NCBI GenBank assembly: GCA_022570795.1 | Contig: JAKUDP010000006.1 | Location: forward strand, 1,984,001 to 2,048,000 | Reading direction: 5' to 3' | DNA length: 64,000 nucleotides | Source of the DNA: Sphaerulina vaccinii | Taxonomy: Eukaryota; Ascomycota; Dothideomycetes; Mycosphaerellales; Mycosphaerellaceae | In this document: positions 1 through 11,019 of the stretch, in pieces | Numbering within the stretch: position 1 is the stretch's first letter | How the letters are laid out: each line of letters starts with the position of its first letter | Program-made: the position numbers and the translations under genes | The notes under the pieces: generated by a model | The model's database searches: none | The model's input: the letters and a program-made list of their open reading frames with translations, nothing else | What the model was told of the DNA's origin: nothing

Positions 1-880
1 AACCAGGTCGGTTACCAGCTTGTAGGAAAGATGGATTGGGAGACAGGAGGTCGTTCGAGTGAGGTGACAGAGGCGACACCGGTGACACTGGCGATACAAC
101 GGTATTGCTCTGCTGATGAGGAATACGTAGTTGTGTCTTCTCATTGCTCGGTTGTGGGTGTGAAAAGTTGCGTGCTAGCACAGGCTCGTTGCTAGTGTTC
201 GTCATATCGACCATGTATGGCGGAGGCTCATCGTCCTGCGGGCTTGTACTTCTGCTCGAAGTGTCCAATCCGGTCATGTAGCTGTTGTTGTGAGGTGAAG
301 TCACCTCTGGTCTCGAGCTCTTTTGTGAAGATGCACTGCTCCTCAGACTTCCCCATTTCTCTCGTAGGCCGAAGAAGCCAACCTTGTTTATACTGCTGCT
401 GCTATCTGGCCGAGCCTGCTCTTGCCGGGATCTTCTTCTTCTGCGTAGGATGATGAATGCTAGAAGAGCAAATATAGCTGCCAACACGATGGGTACCACA
501 ATGGCTGCTGCGAGCTGGCCGTCCGATAGTCCACCATCATCATCCTTCTCATCGGAGTACGGTAGTGGTGTATCTGTGCTCTCGGGCGAAGAAGTCTGCT
601 GTACATTGTTCTGGCTCGAGTACGTCTGCGTTGCCAATGTCGTTCCCGGGGAGCCAGTCGAGTACGGAGTAGTATAGCTATCGATTTGAGCAGTACTCGC
701 AAACGCTTGGCCCGAGTCCACTGTCGTCGTATAGGGGCTATCCGTCTCCATGGTCGTCTGTGTCACTGTCCCCACCTCCGCTGTACGAGTGGCTGCCTCT
801 ACGACACTGGACATGAAAGCAGAGTACCTCGCCGCGGCGGCTCCACCGTCGCCGACGTTCTGAACGAAACTGTTCGCCAT
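1..880 (-). CDS. Ser/Thr-rich single-pass membrane protein (3' end beyond window)
   Basis: The reading frame opens at an ATG at 880 and stays open to the window edge, so at least 293 codons are present and the C-terminus is missing. There is no N-terminal signal peptide. Residues of about 30-120 form a Ser/Thr-rich stalk. One hydrophobic segment follows (LAAAIVVPIVLAAIFALLAF), then a run of arginines (RRRRRSR) and a low-complexity cytoplasmic tail containing a PPPY motif (possible WW-domain ligand) and SPVSPVSPLSP repeats. This layout is that of fungal Mid2/Wsc-like or other mucin-like plasma-membrane proteins, but no WSC domain is visible. The function is inferred only from topology. Confidence 0.75.
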   Translation of the reverse strand, partial: MANSFVQNVGDGGAAAARYSAFMSSVVEAATRTAEVGTVTQTTMETDSPYTTTVDSGQAFASTAQIDSYTTPYSTGSPGTTLATQTYSSQNNVQQTSSPESTDTPLPYSDEKDDDGGLSDGQLAAAIVVPIVLAAIFALLAFIILRRRRRSRQEQARPDSSSSINKVGFFGLREKWGSLRSSASSQKSSRPEVTSPHNNSYMTGLDTSSRSTSPQDDEPPPYMVDMTNTSNEPVLARNFSHPQPSNEKTQLRIPHQQSNTVVSPVSPVSPLSPHSNDLLSPNPSFLQAGNRPG

Positions 881-2484
881 GTCTCAGTCAGTCGATCGAA
901 TGATGCTGGTAGAAATGTGAACGATGAGGTTTGACCTGCATCCCTCGTTCGCAGAACATGTCAGAAGACCAAAGTACACAGGCAGAGGAGAGAAAAGTTG
1001 CTCACAGGAGTAAGATGCGGTATGCACTAGAGCGGAGTTGTCGGAGCTGGTGGGGAAAGCTTGCATGAGCTTCCTGGACCTCTTCTCTGACACCCTGTGA
1101 CTTACTTCACTGTGTCAGATCTTGCTGACAGCTGCGTGGGAGAGCCCCATCGCAAACTTTGACTGTAGGAGAACAAGGAAAAGAGTTGGAATGGTGCTGC
1201 TTTGCCTCTGAAGACGGGTTAGGAGAGAGACACGGCCAAGAGAATGGAATTGCTCGCGATCATGCCAGAGACACGTGTGACAGCGTGTCACACATGATGA
1301 GGGGAATCTTGTGCTATGCAGCATGCATGTGAGAAGCCGGTGGGATGCTCCAGGATGCGTATAAGAGCCTGAGGAAGAGGCAAGGACTCGGACATCCTTG
1401 CACCGGATAAGTGCAGTTCGTGTCACTCTGCATCCTTCCTATATTTGTGATACCCATTGGCGGTCTGACATTGGCAGCAAACATCTTCTTGTGGTTCCGG
1501 CTGTATGTGAGTGAACGCTTGATGAGATAGCGTTCTGCAAATGATGAAAGGAAGGAATCTTGAGCAGTAGAGGTGAGCTCAGTACGGTTTCGTCCCTGCG
1601 TGGCATGGGACACAAATGCCAGTCCGGACGGCGGGTAGGAAACCTTCGAGAGTCGTTGCAGCCACCGCGCCAGCGATAAGCGGCTTGCTTCTCGAGGCAA
1701 AGTGAGGTCGCCACCGAAGATGCCACAGCATATGGCAGAAATATATGAGAGTTGGACGGGCCTACGCGAGCAATAGAGCGGCCGGTGAGCTCAAACGCGG
1801 CAGGATGCTTCTTGTCCTTAAGGAGAGAAGAAGAGAAAAGGAACGAAAAGAAAGTCTCAGCGTTGAAAGGTTTTGGTGCTTCAAACACGCTTTCGTCCCT
1901 GCGTGGCCGCCCAAGGTGTCGCCAGCAAGTGAAACTCGCATGGCAAACCTACCGAAGCTGTTGAGTTCATTCGCCGCGCCACAAATCTGAGCGTTTTGAA
2001 TCCTTGAAAAGCGTGTAACGGCGCTGGAGCTGATATTTGTGGAGGTGGTGGTGTACGGCAATGTTGAAGTCGTTTGACAAGAATGGCTTCACACGGGGCT
2101 CACGACCCACTTCGAAGCCAAGTCAGCAATATCACCTCGCCGGATAATGGACGATCCTGAGGACAACAAAACAGCTTTCGAACAAGTCTCTGTTGGGCGA
2201 CCTCGAGATGGCTTTGACTGTGCGGGACGACGGGCACTAGCAAAATTTCCTGGGATTCATCTTTCACCATATATATAAGCTGCTCTTCCTTTCTTGCACT
2301 TCTTGGCGGACATGAACTAGCGGCGTTCTCGTCCGTACTCTGACGACAAATTGGACAACTGGCTCATCTTCGCCGTTTGCCAGGTCCATCGCCTTCCTTC
2401 CGCTTATTGCGTCCCGAAACCACGATACGATCTTTCTATCGACCTCTGCATTGGATGCCGAGAAGCAGGATATACAATCAGCAT
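881..2484. other. Intergenic, no supported gene
   Basis: Several overlapping open frames exist here on both strands (for example 1439-1888 on minus), but none shows a domain, signal peptide or consistent coding bias. A TATA-like run lies near 2269. Nothing else could be supported. Confidence 0.5.
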
Positions 2485-3228
2485 CTAAGCAGCGAGGACA
2501 TCAGAGATTGGGATGCTGAGCAACTCCATCTTCACCTGGACCTGTTGATCGTCTGGTGGAGTAGGCATGCGGTCGTGGGAAGGTGGCTCATCTCCTGGCT
2601 GATCGCTAGGCGGTGTCTGGTCTCTGCGGACTCCCTCTGGCTCAATGGGTGCTACATGAGATCAGCATCTGCACCTCAAGCGCTTGTAACGACAACAATC
2701 ACCGTCACGCCTCAGTGTGGGTGGCTGCCAGTACCTCTCACCTTGCATCCATGAAGGGGGCAAAGCCTCTTCCTCCGGCTCGTTTGGCGGTTGAACGCCA
2801 TCAGGATCACCATCCTCCTCGCTAACATTCACGGAGTCCTCTCCTGCTGTTGGCGAAGGCCTTCCTGCGTGCAGATGCTCGTCAGTGTGCCGCCACATAG
2901 GACATCTCGCATACCAACCTTTCGATTCACAGCACCTCTTCATCACCTCGATCTCCTTGTCGATGTTTCGCAACTTCATCTTACTCCTCCTGTTCTTAGT
3001 CGCCCTGCGCTCATGAACGAGTTCTACAGACGCGTCTCGATACTCTTTCTTCGCACGCACGGGTTCTGCTCTTTCGCGTAGGTACTGGGCTTCTGCTCGT
3101 ACGTTTCTTGTCTTCTGCTTGATAATGGAGATCTCTTGTTGAAGCTTTGCGTACGATGAGTGCATTCTGTCGCGCTCGTATCGAGGATGAGCAGCTGCTG
3201 ACAGCTTTCTCCTGTGGCGAGCAGGCAT
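2485..3228 (-). CDS. Coiled-coil hypothetical protein, two exons
   Basis: Exon 1 runs 3228-2742 and exon 2 2651-2485, joined across a 90-nt intron (2652-2741; GTGAG donor, TGTAG acceptor). The product is 217 residues. The ATG at 3228 (MPARHRRKL) is preferred because the upstream extension of the frame looks like non-coding sequence. Residues of about 20-100 are Lys/Arg/Glu-rich and predicted coiled coil; one short Cys cluster (CCESKGWYARC) follows. The rest is acidic and Pro-rich, and exon 2 keeps this composition, which supports the splice. I recognise no family. A nuclear or DNA-associated role is only a guess from the basic N-terminus. Confidence 0.6.
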
Positions 3229-3335
3229 GGTGCTGGTGTCAATAGTGAACAAACGATCTATCTCGATCACTAACAACAGTACAACACTACAACAAGAACA
3301 GATTCTGAGTACATAGAGAGCCAAAGTAGGAGAAG

Positions 3336-3476
3336 TCAGCACTCAAGCTTCTTGTACACGTTCGACATGCTGGTCGCGTCCAAGCAGACCTGGTCATGTT
3401 TGATATGCCAAGGCGTATCCTCCCCTGAATACCAATCGCAGGCATTGCCATCCTGGCATGCTTTGCACTTCGACAT
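3336..3476 (-). CDS. Possible 3' part of a small Cys-rich protein
   Basis: A 46-codon frame from an ATG at 3476 contains four cysteines in the pattern CKAC, C, C plus a C-terminal Cys. The frame is open further upstream without an ATG and includes a weakly hydrophobic stretch, so a spliced first exon carrying a signal peptide is possible. I could not identify that exon. It may be a small secreted protein or a chance frame. Confidence 0.22.
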   Translation of the reverse strand: MSKCKACQDGNACDWYSGEDTPWHIKHDQVCLDATSMSNVYKKLEC

Positions 3477-3807
3477 CACCACAGCCTCAAACGAGGAAAT
3501 TTGTTGATGTGATAACACTTCATGCTCACTGAAGACTCCAACTGCCACAACAGCCAGATGCCAGTAGGAGATGCTATTACTGGCAAGATGGGCGATAGCC
3601 ACACCTTACGTGTATGCATACATATGTCGGACGGCAAGCCTACGCACTCAACAGTCATGCACATCTCCAGAACCTCATGTCACAGCCTCGGACGCCACAA
3701 CTCACGCTCGTGGAGCGGGGTAGCTGATCGTCCATGAAGCTGTGTGCGAGAACTGGACACGTTTCATCAGACATCTACTCGAAGAGCAACCTCCGGCCGG
3801 TCCCAGT

Positions 3808-5111
3808 ATGGCTCAACAGATCAACACGACAGATGATGGCGAAACATACAGACCGGCCTTCTCCAGCGGCTACCCGCATATCTCCTACGGGCTTCCTTTC
3901 CACATCGCCTGCAAGAAGCATGTCGAGAGCACATTGAAAGCCAGCAGAGTCTATCTCATCGCTTCAGGCAGTCTAGCCCGAGATACTGAATACGTCAAGC
4001 TTCTTCAGAACGGACTCGGCAACAAACTAGTCGGCACAAGATACGGAATGAAGCCCCACACGCTCTGGTCCGAGATCCTGGAAGTCACGAAAGATGCGAA
4101 GCAATTGAACGCAGACTTGTTGATAACAGTCGGCGCCGGAAGTCTGACAGATGGAGCCAAGATCATCGCTTTAGTATGTCCCATACCCTCTTAACATAGC
4201 TGAGTGAGATAGGCACTGATATCGTACAGGCCATGGCAAACGACGCAAAGACCTTCGAAGACCTAGAAAACTTACACTCAGGCGAAGACTGGTCAAAGCA
4301 ACGTCCCGATCTCAAAAAGCCGAAAGTACCTATCATCTCAATTCCAACATCTCTATCAGGCGGAGAGTATTCCTTCCTAGGCGGCGGCACCAACGACAAG
4401 ACTCATGAAAAGTACGGCTTCGGACATCCAACCGTCGGTCCTGCACTTGTGATCCTCGATGCTGAACTCACTACAACAACTCCGGACAGTGTCTGGCTTC
4501 AGTCCGGCGTGCGAGCAATCGATCATTGCGTCGAAGGAATCTGTTCACTCCAAAGCACGCCAGAAAGCGACAAAGTCGCAGCAGATGGTCTTCGTTTGTT
4601 GATCCCTGGACTACTGAGATGTAAAGCTAACAAACAAGATCTTCAAGCTCGTCACGACTGCCAGATGGGCGTGATCGAAGCGATGAAAGTTGTGTTCCAG
4701 TATGGCGTGCCTATGGGAGCATCTCATGGCATCGGCCATCAACTAGGTCCGCTGGGTGTTGGTCATGGCGAGACTTCATGTATCTTGCTACCTGCTGTTT
4801 GCAAGTACAATGCATCGGTAAACGTCAAGCAACAGGAAAGGGTGAAAGACGTGCTTTGGAATGATGCTGAGGCTTTCAAGCTTTTCTCCGCGAACAGGCT
4901 TCATCTGGAAGAGACTGGACTTAGCGAGCTGCTTGACGTGTTCATTACCGAGCTGGGTATGCCGAGAAGCCTTACGGCAGTTGGTGTTGTTGGTGCTAAG
5001 CAGCTTGAAATGCTAGCAGCGAACTCTTTGCGTGACCGTTGGTGTGGGACAAATCCGAGGCCCTTGAAGACGAATGAGGATGTTCTGGAAATTCTGCAGC
5101 TTGTCAGGTAG
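3808..5111 (+). CDS. Iron-containing alcohol dehydrogenase / maleylacetate reductase-like
   Basis: Two exons, 3808-4173 and 4230-5111, with a 56-nt intron (4174-4229; GTATGT donor, TACAG acceptor). The ATG at 3808 is chosen because an in-frame stop lies at 3721 and no other ATG is in frame between. The product is 415 residues, with the family's nucleotide-binding loop (ITVGAGSLTDGAK), a substrate/cofactor segment (IPTSLSGGEYS) and the metal region ASHGIGHQLGPLGVGHGETS with three histidines. In the GVRAIDHCVE segment the position that is the metal-binding Asp in classical Fe-ADHs appears to be Arg, by eye alignment. The family reduces or oxidises alcohols, aldehydes or maleylacetate with NAD(P)H. 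A paralogue lies at 58583. Confidence 0.9.
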
Positions 5112-6088
5112 TTGAATTCATGAGGTATCTAGGTGTCTTCGAATGTCTCCGCCAGCCATACTGTCATCCGCGCCGCCCTCACACTCTCTCACCACTTTCA
5201 GACTCTGGGGACGATTCAGAAGCCTCTACATTATCCCTGCTGCCATGGACGGCATTGGAGGTTGCTGGCGTGCGATGCTGTCTCCTCTGCGATGCTGTCT
5301 CCACTTCTCCAGGTTGAAGGCTATGATCATGATACCAAGGAGCACTCCCGCTGTGAATCCCAGTACGATCCCTTCGTCTTTCGTTATCATCGGTTTTGGC
5401 TTTGGGATGAAAGTATCTCCACCATAAGCCTTCCTCCATGGTACCTGGCGTACTCTCTAAAGAACATCTGAAGGGACATCCGGACTTCAAGAATACTTCA
5501 ACCACGTGGAGTTGCAGTGCACGACGCGCCTAATTGAAGCCAAATGGTCACTGCCTGGAAACTTTCTCCCTATCCACGAACATCGACTAGAAAGTTGCCC
5601 AAATCACCACGAAATGGCAAGTCCAATACTGATATGCCACAAGGATTGCTTTCGTAGACTTTTGCCAGTTCATGCAAGCAGTGGAGTTGTTATCGTGCGA
5701 GCCTAAAGAACTGGTGCTGCCACCACTTCGCAGATGAAACAGACAGCTAGATCTGTTCTTCGAAGGCCAGAGTCCTCTAGTGCTGGTCCATATAAGTGAA
5801 CTACACGACGGCCTCGGGTCATAGTCGGACCGGACCAACAGTTTGGCAGGCCACCGCGAGAGTCCTGAACGCGGAACCGTGAGGCCACAGATACGATCGA
5901 GAACGGCAGCAGAGAATGAAGTCGTGTACGAGGCGGACAAAGATAGAGCAGAAGAAGTCGATCGGCCTGAATGGCCATCAGAGCTTCTTCAATATCGGGA
6001 TCACCAAGATCCTCTCCTGTAGCAAATTATATGTCTCTTGCAGAGCTGGCCATCAGGACTATAAGTATCATAAGTTCATGAACACATC
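5112..6088. other. Intergenic; one short transmembrane ORF on minus
   Basis: Mostly unexplained. On the minus strand, 5390-5226, an ATG opens a 54-codon frame with a clear transmembrane segment (IVLGFTAGVLLGIMIIAF) followed by a basic stretch, the composition of a single-pass membrane anchor. It may be an isolated small gene or the last exon of a gene with unseen upstream exons. Nothing else is supported. Confidence 0.3.
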
Positions 6089-6520
6089 ATGAAGAAGAAC
6101 ACCAAGCCCCATCACCATCAATCTCCATACGTCCTCATCAGCCATAAGTTCTCCGTAGTAGCCATCACTCTGGCTCTATCCAGTAACGCACTCGCTACGA
6201 ACTGGGCTTGCAATCACGGCTGGTCTGGCGATGGAAGCTGCGAGCGCAACGGCCGCCATACATTCTGCGTACGTCCAAAAGTCCAAGCATAGGTCCTGAT
6301 GCTGATTTTATGTTGGATATAGTGTCAAGATAAGGGCGCTTTGTCCAATACAGTGTACTTGTGGAAGCCTTTCGAATTTCTCAAGAAAGTAAGTCGCCCA
6401 TGTGTTGTTTTGTAAGGGATTCCAGTTCGCTGACCAGAACAGGACGGATACCGACGAAGGTCGGACATCGAGCAGAGATGCGAGGCAGATAATGTTGGCT
6501 GGGTCGTGTGTGCTCGCTAG
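6089..6520 (+). CDS. Small secreted six-cysteine protein, effector candidate
   Basis: Three exons: 6089-6268, 6323-6388, 6443-6520, with two 54-nt introns (GTACGT...ATATAG and GTAAGT...AACAG) that keep the frame. The product is 107 residues. A signal peptide is likely, with core SVVAITLALSSNALA ending near residue 36 after an unusually long basic N-terminus. The mature part of about 70 residues carries exactly six cysteines (WAC, GSC, adjacent FC-C, QRC, VVC), typical of disulfide-bonded apoplastic proteins of plant-associated fungi. After the TAG the same frame stays open for a further 28 codons. Function unknown. Confidence 0.7.
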
Positions 6521-6612
6521 GAGTACGTGGATTGGAGTATCGTTGAGGATGCTGAAGATGGTCAATTCGTCGAGCAGTCAGTACATCTCCTGAGGATTAT
6601 CAATTGAAGTCC

Positions 6613-7718
6613 TCAAGTCCTCTGCACCATATCTGCGAGCAATGCTCGATATGCTTCCCATGTCAAGATCTCGGCTTTGGGCGGATCGTTGTCTGGCCCA
6701 GGTTTGAAGAAGGGACACGTCTTGAGATGTCGCTCGAACATCTCGATCTGGTGAGATGGTTCTGTGTCGTCAACCAAGTCGTTGATGGTGCGTGGGAAGT
6801 CAAACAATGTGTCGCCTTTCTGGTATGCCGTGCGTCCATAGCCTACCTATATATTGTCAGAAAGCTGCTCCCTTGACAGTTGATCCTCCGAGAATACGTA
6901 CACGACCAACCATAACACTAGTCAGTCGGTGGCTTGTCACCCAGCTACCGATCTGACCTTGTTCTGCATAATGTGAGGCGTCGTTCGAAGGAGGCATGAT
7001 GACCTTCAGCTTGGGCAGCACATCAGTCACTTCTTGTCCGTTGTCCATCCGTGTCACAGGCATGCCTTGAGCAGAGGCATCGACGAGTCGTTGAACATAG
7101 TTCCTGTAGTATGCTCGCGCAAGTTTGGCTCCAGGCTCGTCGTCTGTCGTTTCGGTCAGCTGATCGTGGCGCAAGAGTGCCTGTGGAAAGTCACCTTCAT
7201 TTGGCTCCCACGTCATTGATGTGAAAGCGTGCTCAATCCATGACTTCACCATGTCACCTGTCTCATGAAGCGCTTCGGCATATACGTCCTTACTTTTCTT
7301 GCTATCTCCGTGATCTGAGACACCTTTGATAACCCCGAGGACTTGGACTTTGGTATGCTGGCTATGAGAGCAGAGCTTAAGGAAGGCACTAGCTTCCATC
7401 TCAAGCGCTATTGCTGAGCGAGAGACCTCGAAGTTATCATTAGCCTTAGATCGTAATGTGAAACAAAGTGAACATTACCGTAGCGACGATTCTTTTGAAT
7501 ATGCGTGGCACCTCCACTGCCCGCGCAATGCAGTCTTCCATCAGCCAATGCACTTGGCCAAAGTGGAGGAGATAGTAGATACCATGCATCGGGAAGAGGT
7601 CGCAGTCGTCGTACAATCGCAGCATTGTGATCTCGGCAACAGAGGCGCATCTTCGGCGACTCTGACACGGCATCCTTTGCTGATCCTTGAACCGACCTTT
7701 TGCTCTCCGCAAAGACAA
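6613..7718 (-). CDS. Nucleoside phosphorylase-like protein with STING-like C-terminal domain; 5' part unresolved
   Basis: The last two exons are clear: 7444-6949 and 6842-6613, joined across intron 6843-6948. They encode the end of a PNP/MTA-nucleosidase domain: LEMEASAFLK, then VLGVIKGVSDHGDSKK. About 100 residues later comes AYYRNYVQRL, a predicted strand LKVIMPP, then GYGRTAYQKGDTLFDFPRT. The DxPxT motif with a nearby Arg resembles the cyclic-dinucleotide pocket of bacterial-type STING domains. That match is by eye and is inference; the phosphorylase part is firm. An upstream segment (reading CIARAVEVPRIFKRIVAT) joins only if a very short 34-nt intron (7445-7478) is accepted. Further 5', frames are broken and a 52-bp duplication lies near, so the gene may be truncated or decaying. 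Confidence 0.6.
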
Positions 7719-7765
7719 GGATCCTCCACAACTTTCTCCAGATCAAGAACATCAGCCCATGCGAT

Positions 7766-7869
7766 GTGTCAATCCTTCGCATGAGGTGAAGAGCCCCATA
7801 CCAAGAGACGCACGAACGTGTCAATCCTTCGCATGAGGTGAAGAGCCCCATACCAAGAGACGCACGAAC
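7766..7869. repeat. Perfect 52-bp tandem duplication
   Basis: 7766-7817 and 7818-7869 are identical and directly adjacent. The duplication is not a multiple of three, so any reading frame crossing it would be shifted. It lies upstream of the recognisable phosphorylase/STING-like exons and downstream of any plausible start for that gene. Confidence 0.95.
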
Positions 7870-8099
7870 CTTCCTAGGCCAGTATTACCGCCGCTATACC
7901 TGTTCCTTCCAGCACAAATCGATCTTAGCACGTTGTCCTCCACATCCCGTTGTCGAATGTCTCTCTCCCCGCATCGCGTGGTTCGGCAGAGTATTGCCTG
8001 CAAAGGCCGGCAGAAGAGGCAAAAGGTGAGATTATAAGAACCAATTCACTGTACAACCATGGTCCTGGACTCGGACATCGAACTATCGAAAGCCTCATC

Positions 8100-10370
8100 A
8101 TGCGTGGCGTTACTGGTCTTGCCCTTGTGGCCTCACTAAGTGGTGCACTTGCACAAGGTGGTAAGTAACCCCAGCCAGACTACTATATGCATTTGCTGAC
8201 ATATGAGACAGCAATCAAGGCTGATGGCACGAACTTCACCTTGACTGGTGACGGCGTGTCATACCTTTTCCATGTCGACTCAAAGTCTGGAGATCTTGTA
8301 TCAGACCACTTCGGAAGCCCTGCGACAGATTTCGTGCCAGCAGCGCCGATCAGTACACAAGGCTGGCACGATGGTCTAGTCAACGTACGAAGAGAGTTCC
8401 CAGATGTCGGTCGAAGCGATCTCAGATTGCCAGCTATCCATATCAAGCACGCGGACGGCAATACTGTCACAGCATTTGCTTACCAGTCTCACGAAGTGAT
8501 CGAAGGCAAGCCGGCACTTCCAGGACTTCCAGCAACATTCGGCAATGCGTCCGATGTCTCAACTGTCCAAGTCACTCTCTACGACAACTACTCGGACGTA
8601 ACTGCAGTGCTCTCATATTCGATCTTCCCAAAGTACAATGCGATAGCAAGAAGCTTCCAGATTCACAACAATGGTACCAACAATATCACCATCGAACGTG
8701 CAGCATCGTTTAGCACAGATCTGCCAAACCTGGATCTCAACATGATTGAACTCCAAGGAGATTGGTCTCACGAGATGAACAAGGTCATTCGCAAAGTTCA
8801 ATACGGCGAGACGGGCTTCCGCAGCACTGAAGGATACTCCTCGCACACCCACAACCCCTTCTTCGCACTCATCGAGCCCACCACAACTGAGACTAGCGGA
8901 GAAGTCTGGGGCTTCAACCTGGTCTACACTGGAAGTTTTGCAGCAACTGCTGAACGTTTCTCGCATGGTTACGTTCGTGTCCTCCTCGGTCTCAACGAGC
9001 TTCACAGCAGCTTGAACGTTGCGCCTGGTGATACATTCACATCACCTGAGGCTGTAGCTGTCTACTCCTCGGAAGGCTTGGGAGGAATGAGCAGAAGCTT
9101 CCACAATCTGTACCGCAATCATTTGTCGAGGTCGCACTTCACATTTGAGACAAGGCCTGTTCTGCTCAACTCCTGGGAAGGTCTAGGCTTTGATTACAAT
9201 GCTACTTCGCTGGAGAAGCTTGCGGGCGAAGCAGATGCTCTTGGTATCAAGCTGTTCGTCAACGATGATGGATGGTTTGGCACTGAGTACCCTCGTAACA
9301 ACGACACTCTGGGTCTTGGTGACTGGACACCCAACCCACAGAAGTTCCCGCAAGGCTTAGGACCATATGTCGCTTCTGTCAACAACATCTCGACAACCGG
9401 AGCCAACCCAGAGCCGTTGAAATTTGGTATCTGGGTCGAACCGGAGATGGTCAACCCCAACTCGACTCTCTACCACGAGCACCCAGACTGGGTCATGAAG
9501 GCAGGACAGCACGTACAGACACTGACACGAAACCAACTCGTGCTCAACGTCGCCCTACCAGAAGTCCAGCAATACATCATCGACTTCGTCTCCGACATCA
9601 TCGACGGTGCAAACGTCGAATACATCAAATGGGACAACAATAGAGCCATCCACGAGATGCCAAGTCCAGCAACAGACCATGCCTACATTCTTGGCTTGTA
9701 CCATGTCATCGACACCCTCACCACCAAGTACCCGCAAGTCCTTTGGGAAGGCTGCGCATCGGGTGGTGGACGCTTCGACGCCGGTCTTCTCCACTACTGG
9801 CCACAATCCTGGACATCCGACAACACAGATGGCTCAAACCGTCTGACCATCCAAATGGGTACCTCTCTCGCCTACCCACCTTCAGCAATGGGCTGCCACG
9901 TCTCAAAGGTCCCCAACGGACTCACGAACCGCAACATCTCAATTGAGTACCGTGCCCACGTAGCGCTGATGTGTGGATCTTTCGGCTTCGAACTCAACCC
10001 CGACGAATTGAGTGCAGAAGAAACTGCTGCTATACCCGGCATCATGGAAGAAGCTGCACATATCAATCCAGTTGTCATCTCTGGAGAATTCTATCGTTTG
10101 AGGTTACCTGATGACAGCAACTGGCCTGCTGTACAATTCGTGTCCCAGAACGGAAGCGAGTCGGTGGTATTTGCTTTCCAGCAGGCAGCAGTAATCAAAC
10201 CTGCGCCTCCGCCTTTGAGATTGCAAGGCTTGGATCCTACGGCACAGTATTGGAACGATTATGATAATTCCACGTATAGTGGTGCGACCTATATGAATGC
10301 TGGGTTGAATTTGGATTTCGCGACGGCGGATTATCAGAGTATGTTGATTTGGTTGCATAAGCGGCAGTAA
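8100..10370 (+). CDS. aglC: Secreted alpha-galactosidase, glycoside hydrolase family 36
   Basis: Exon 1 8100-8160 and exon 2 8212-10370, intron 8161-8211 (GTAAGT...GACAG). The product is 739 residues, the usual length of fungal AglC-type enzymes. Residues 1-20 form a signal peptide (MRGVTGLALVASLSGALAQG). GH36 landmarks are present in order: DDGWFGTEYPRN, IWVEPEMVNP, the nucleophile region YIKWDNNR, CASGGGRFD, and the acid/base region SDNTDGSNR. The enzyme releases terminal alpha-1,6-galactose from raffinose-type oligosaccharides and galactomannan outside the cell. The symbol is assigned by family resemblance to A.niger/A.nidulans AglC. Confidence 0.95.
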
Positions 10371-11019
10371 GTTGTTCAGACCATGTAGCGAGAACAAACT
10401 CATGAGTCGTCGTTAGCTCGCCCCAACCTCGACTTGTTCGTCGTCACTTCTCTCAAGACCTTACTATTGACCTCAGCAAGTCCACCTCTGCGATCAGTCG
10501 TAAGTTGATGTTCCTGGCACATCAAGTGCTGCTGTACTTCCAACGAATGGAATGAGTATTTCCATGGGTTATCAGCTTTGGTACACTCGCTTTGGTGCGA
10601 AATGGCGTATATCTGATCGAATCGGCGTCACATGTGGCTATATCAAGATTGTGCGTGGTCAATACGATAAAGGACATATAGATCCTCGTGAAGAAGCAGC
10701 CTTAGCGCTCAAGGGCAGGCCAGGGAATTGTTTGTGGATTTTCCAAGAAGTGCCTACATGAGCTAGCGACGGCTGTTCCCGGCCAATCATATTGCAGTAT
10801 CAGGTGCTTGTGATCGACCCCGAACCGTGACTTAGTCGTTTGTGTCCAAAGGAATACATCCACGGGCGCGTGATCGTTGCAAAGTTGTCGTGGCGCGACG
10901 GAAACGTTTAAGAAATGCTAAGAGTGGCAGATAAACTGAAGGAACACCGCCTTTTAACGCAGTGAAACTCTAAGGCAGCATTGCATCCATGCCATTGAAT
11001 GACTACATACGATATGTAC
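10371..11019. other. Intergenic, no supported gene
   Basis: An ATG-started 69-codon frame at 10552-10761 has no recognisable feature. The interval holds the 3' ends of the two convergent neighbours. Confidence 0.4.

Noticed and set aside
1439..1888. 149-codon open frame on minus strand overlapping other open frames
   Set aside because: Several equally long frames overlap on both strands, which indicates chance openness rather than coding.
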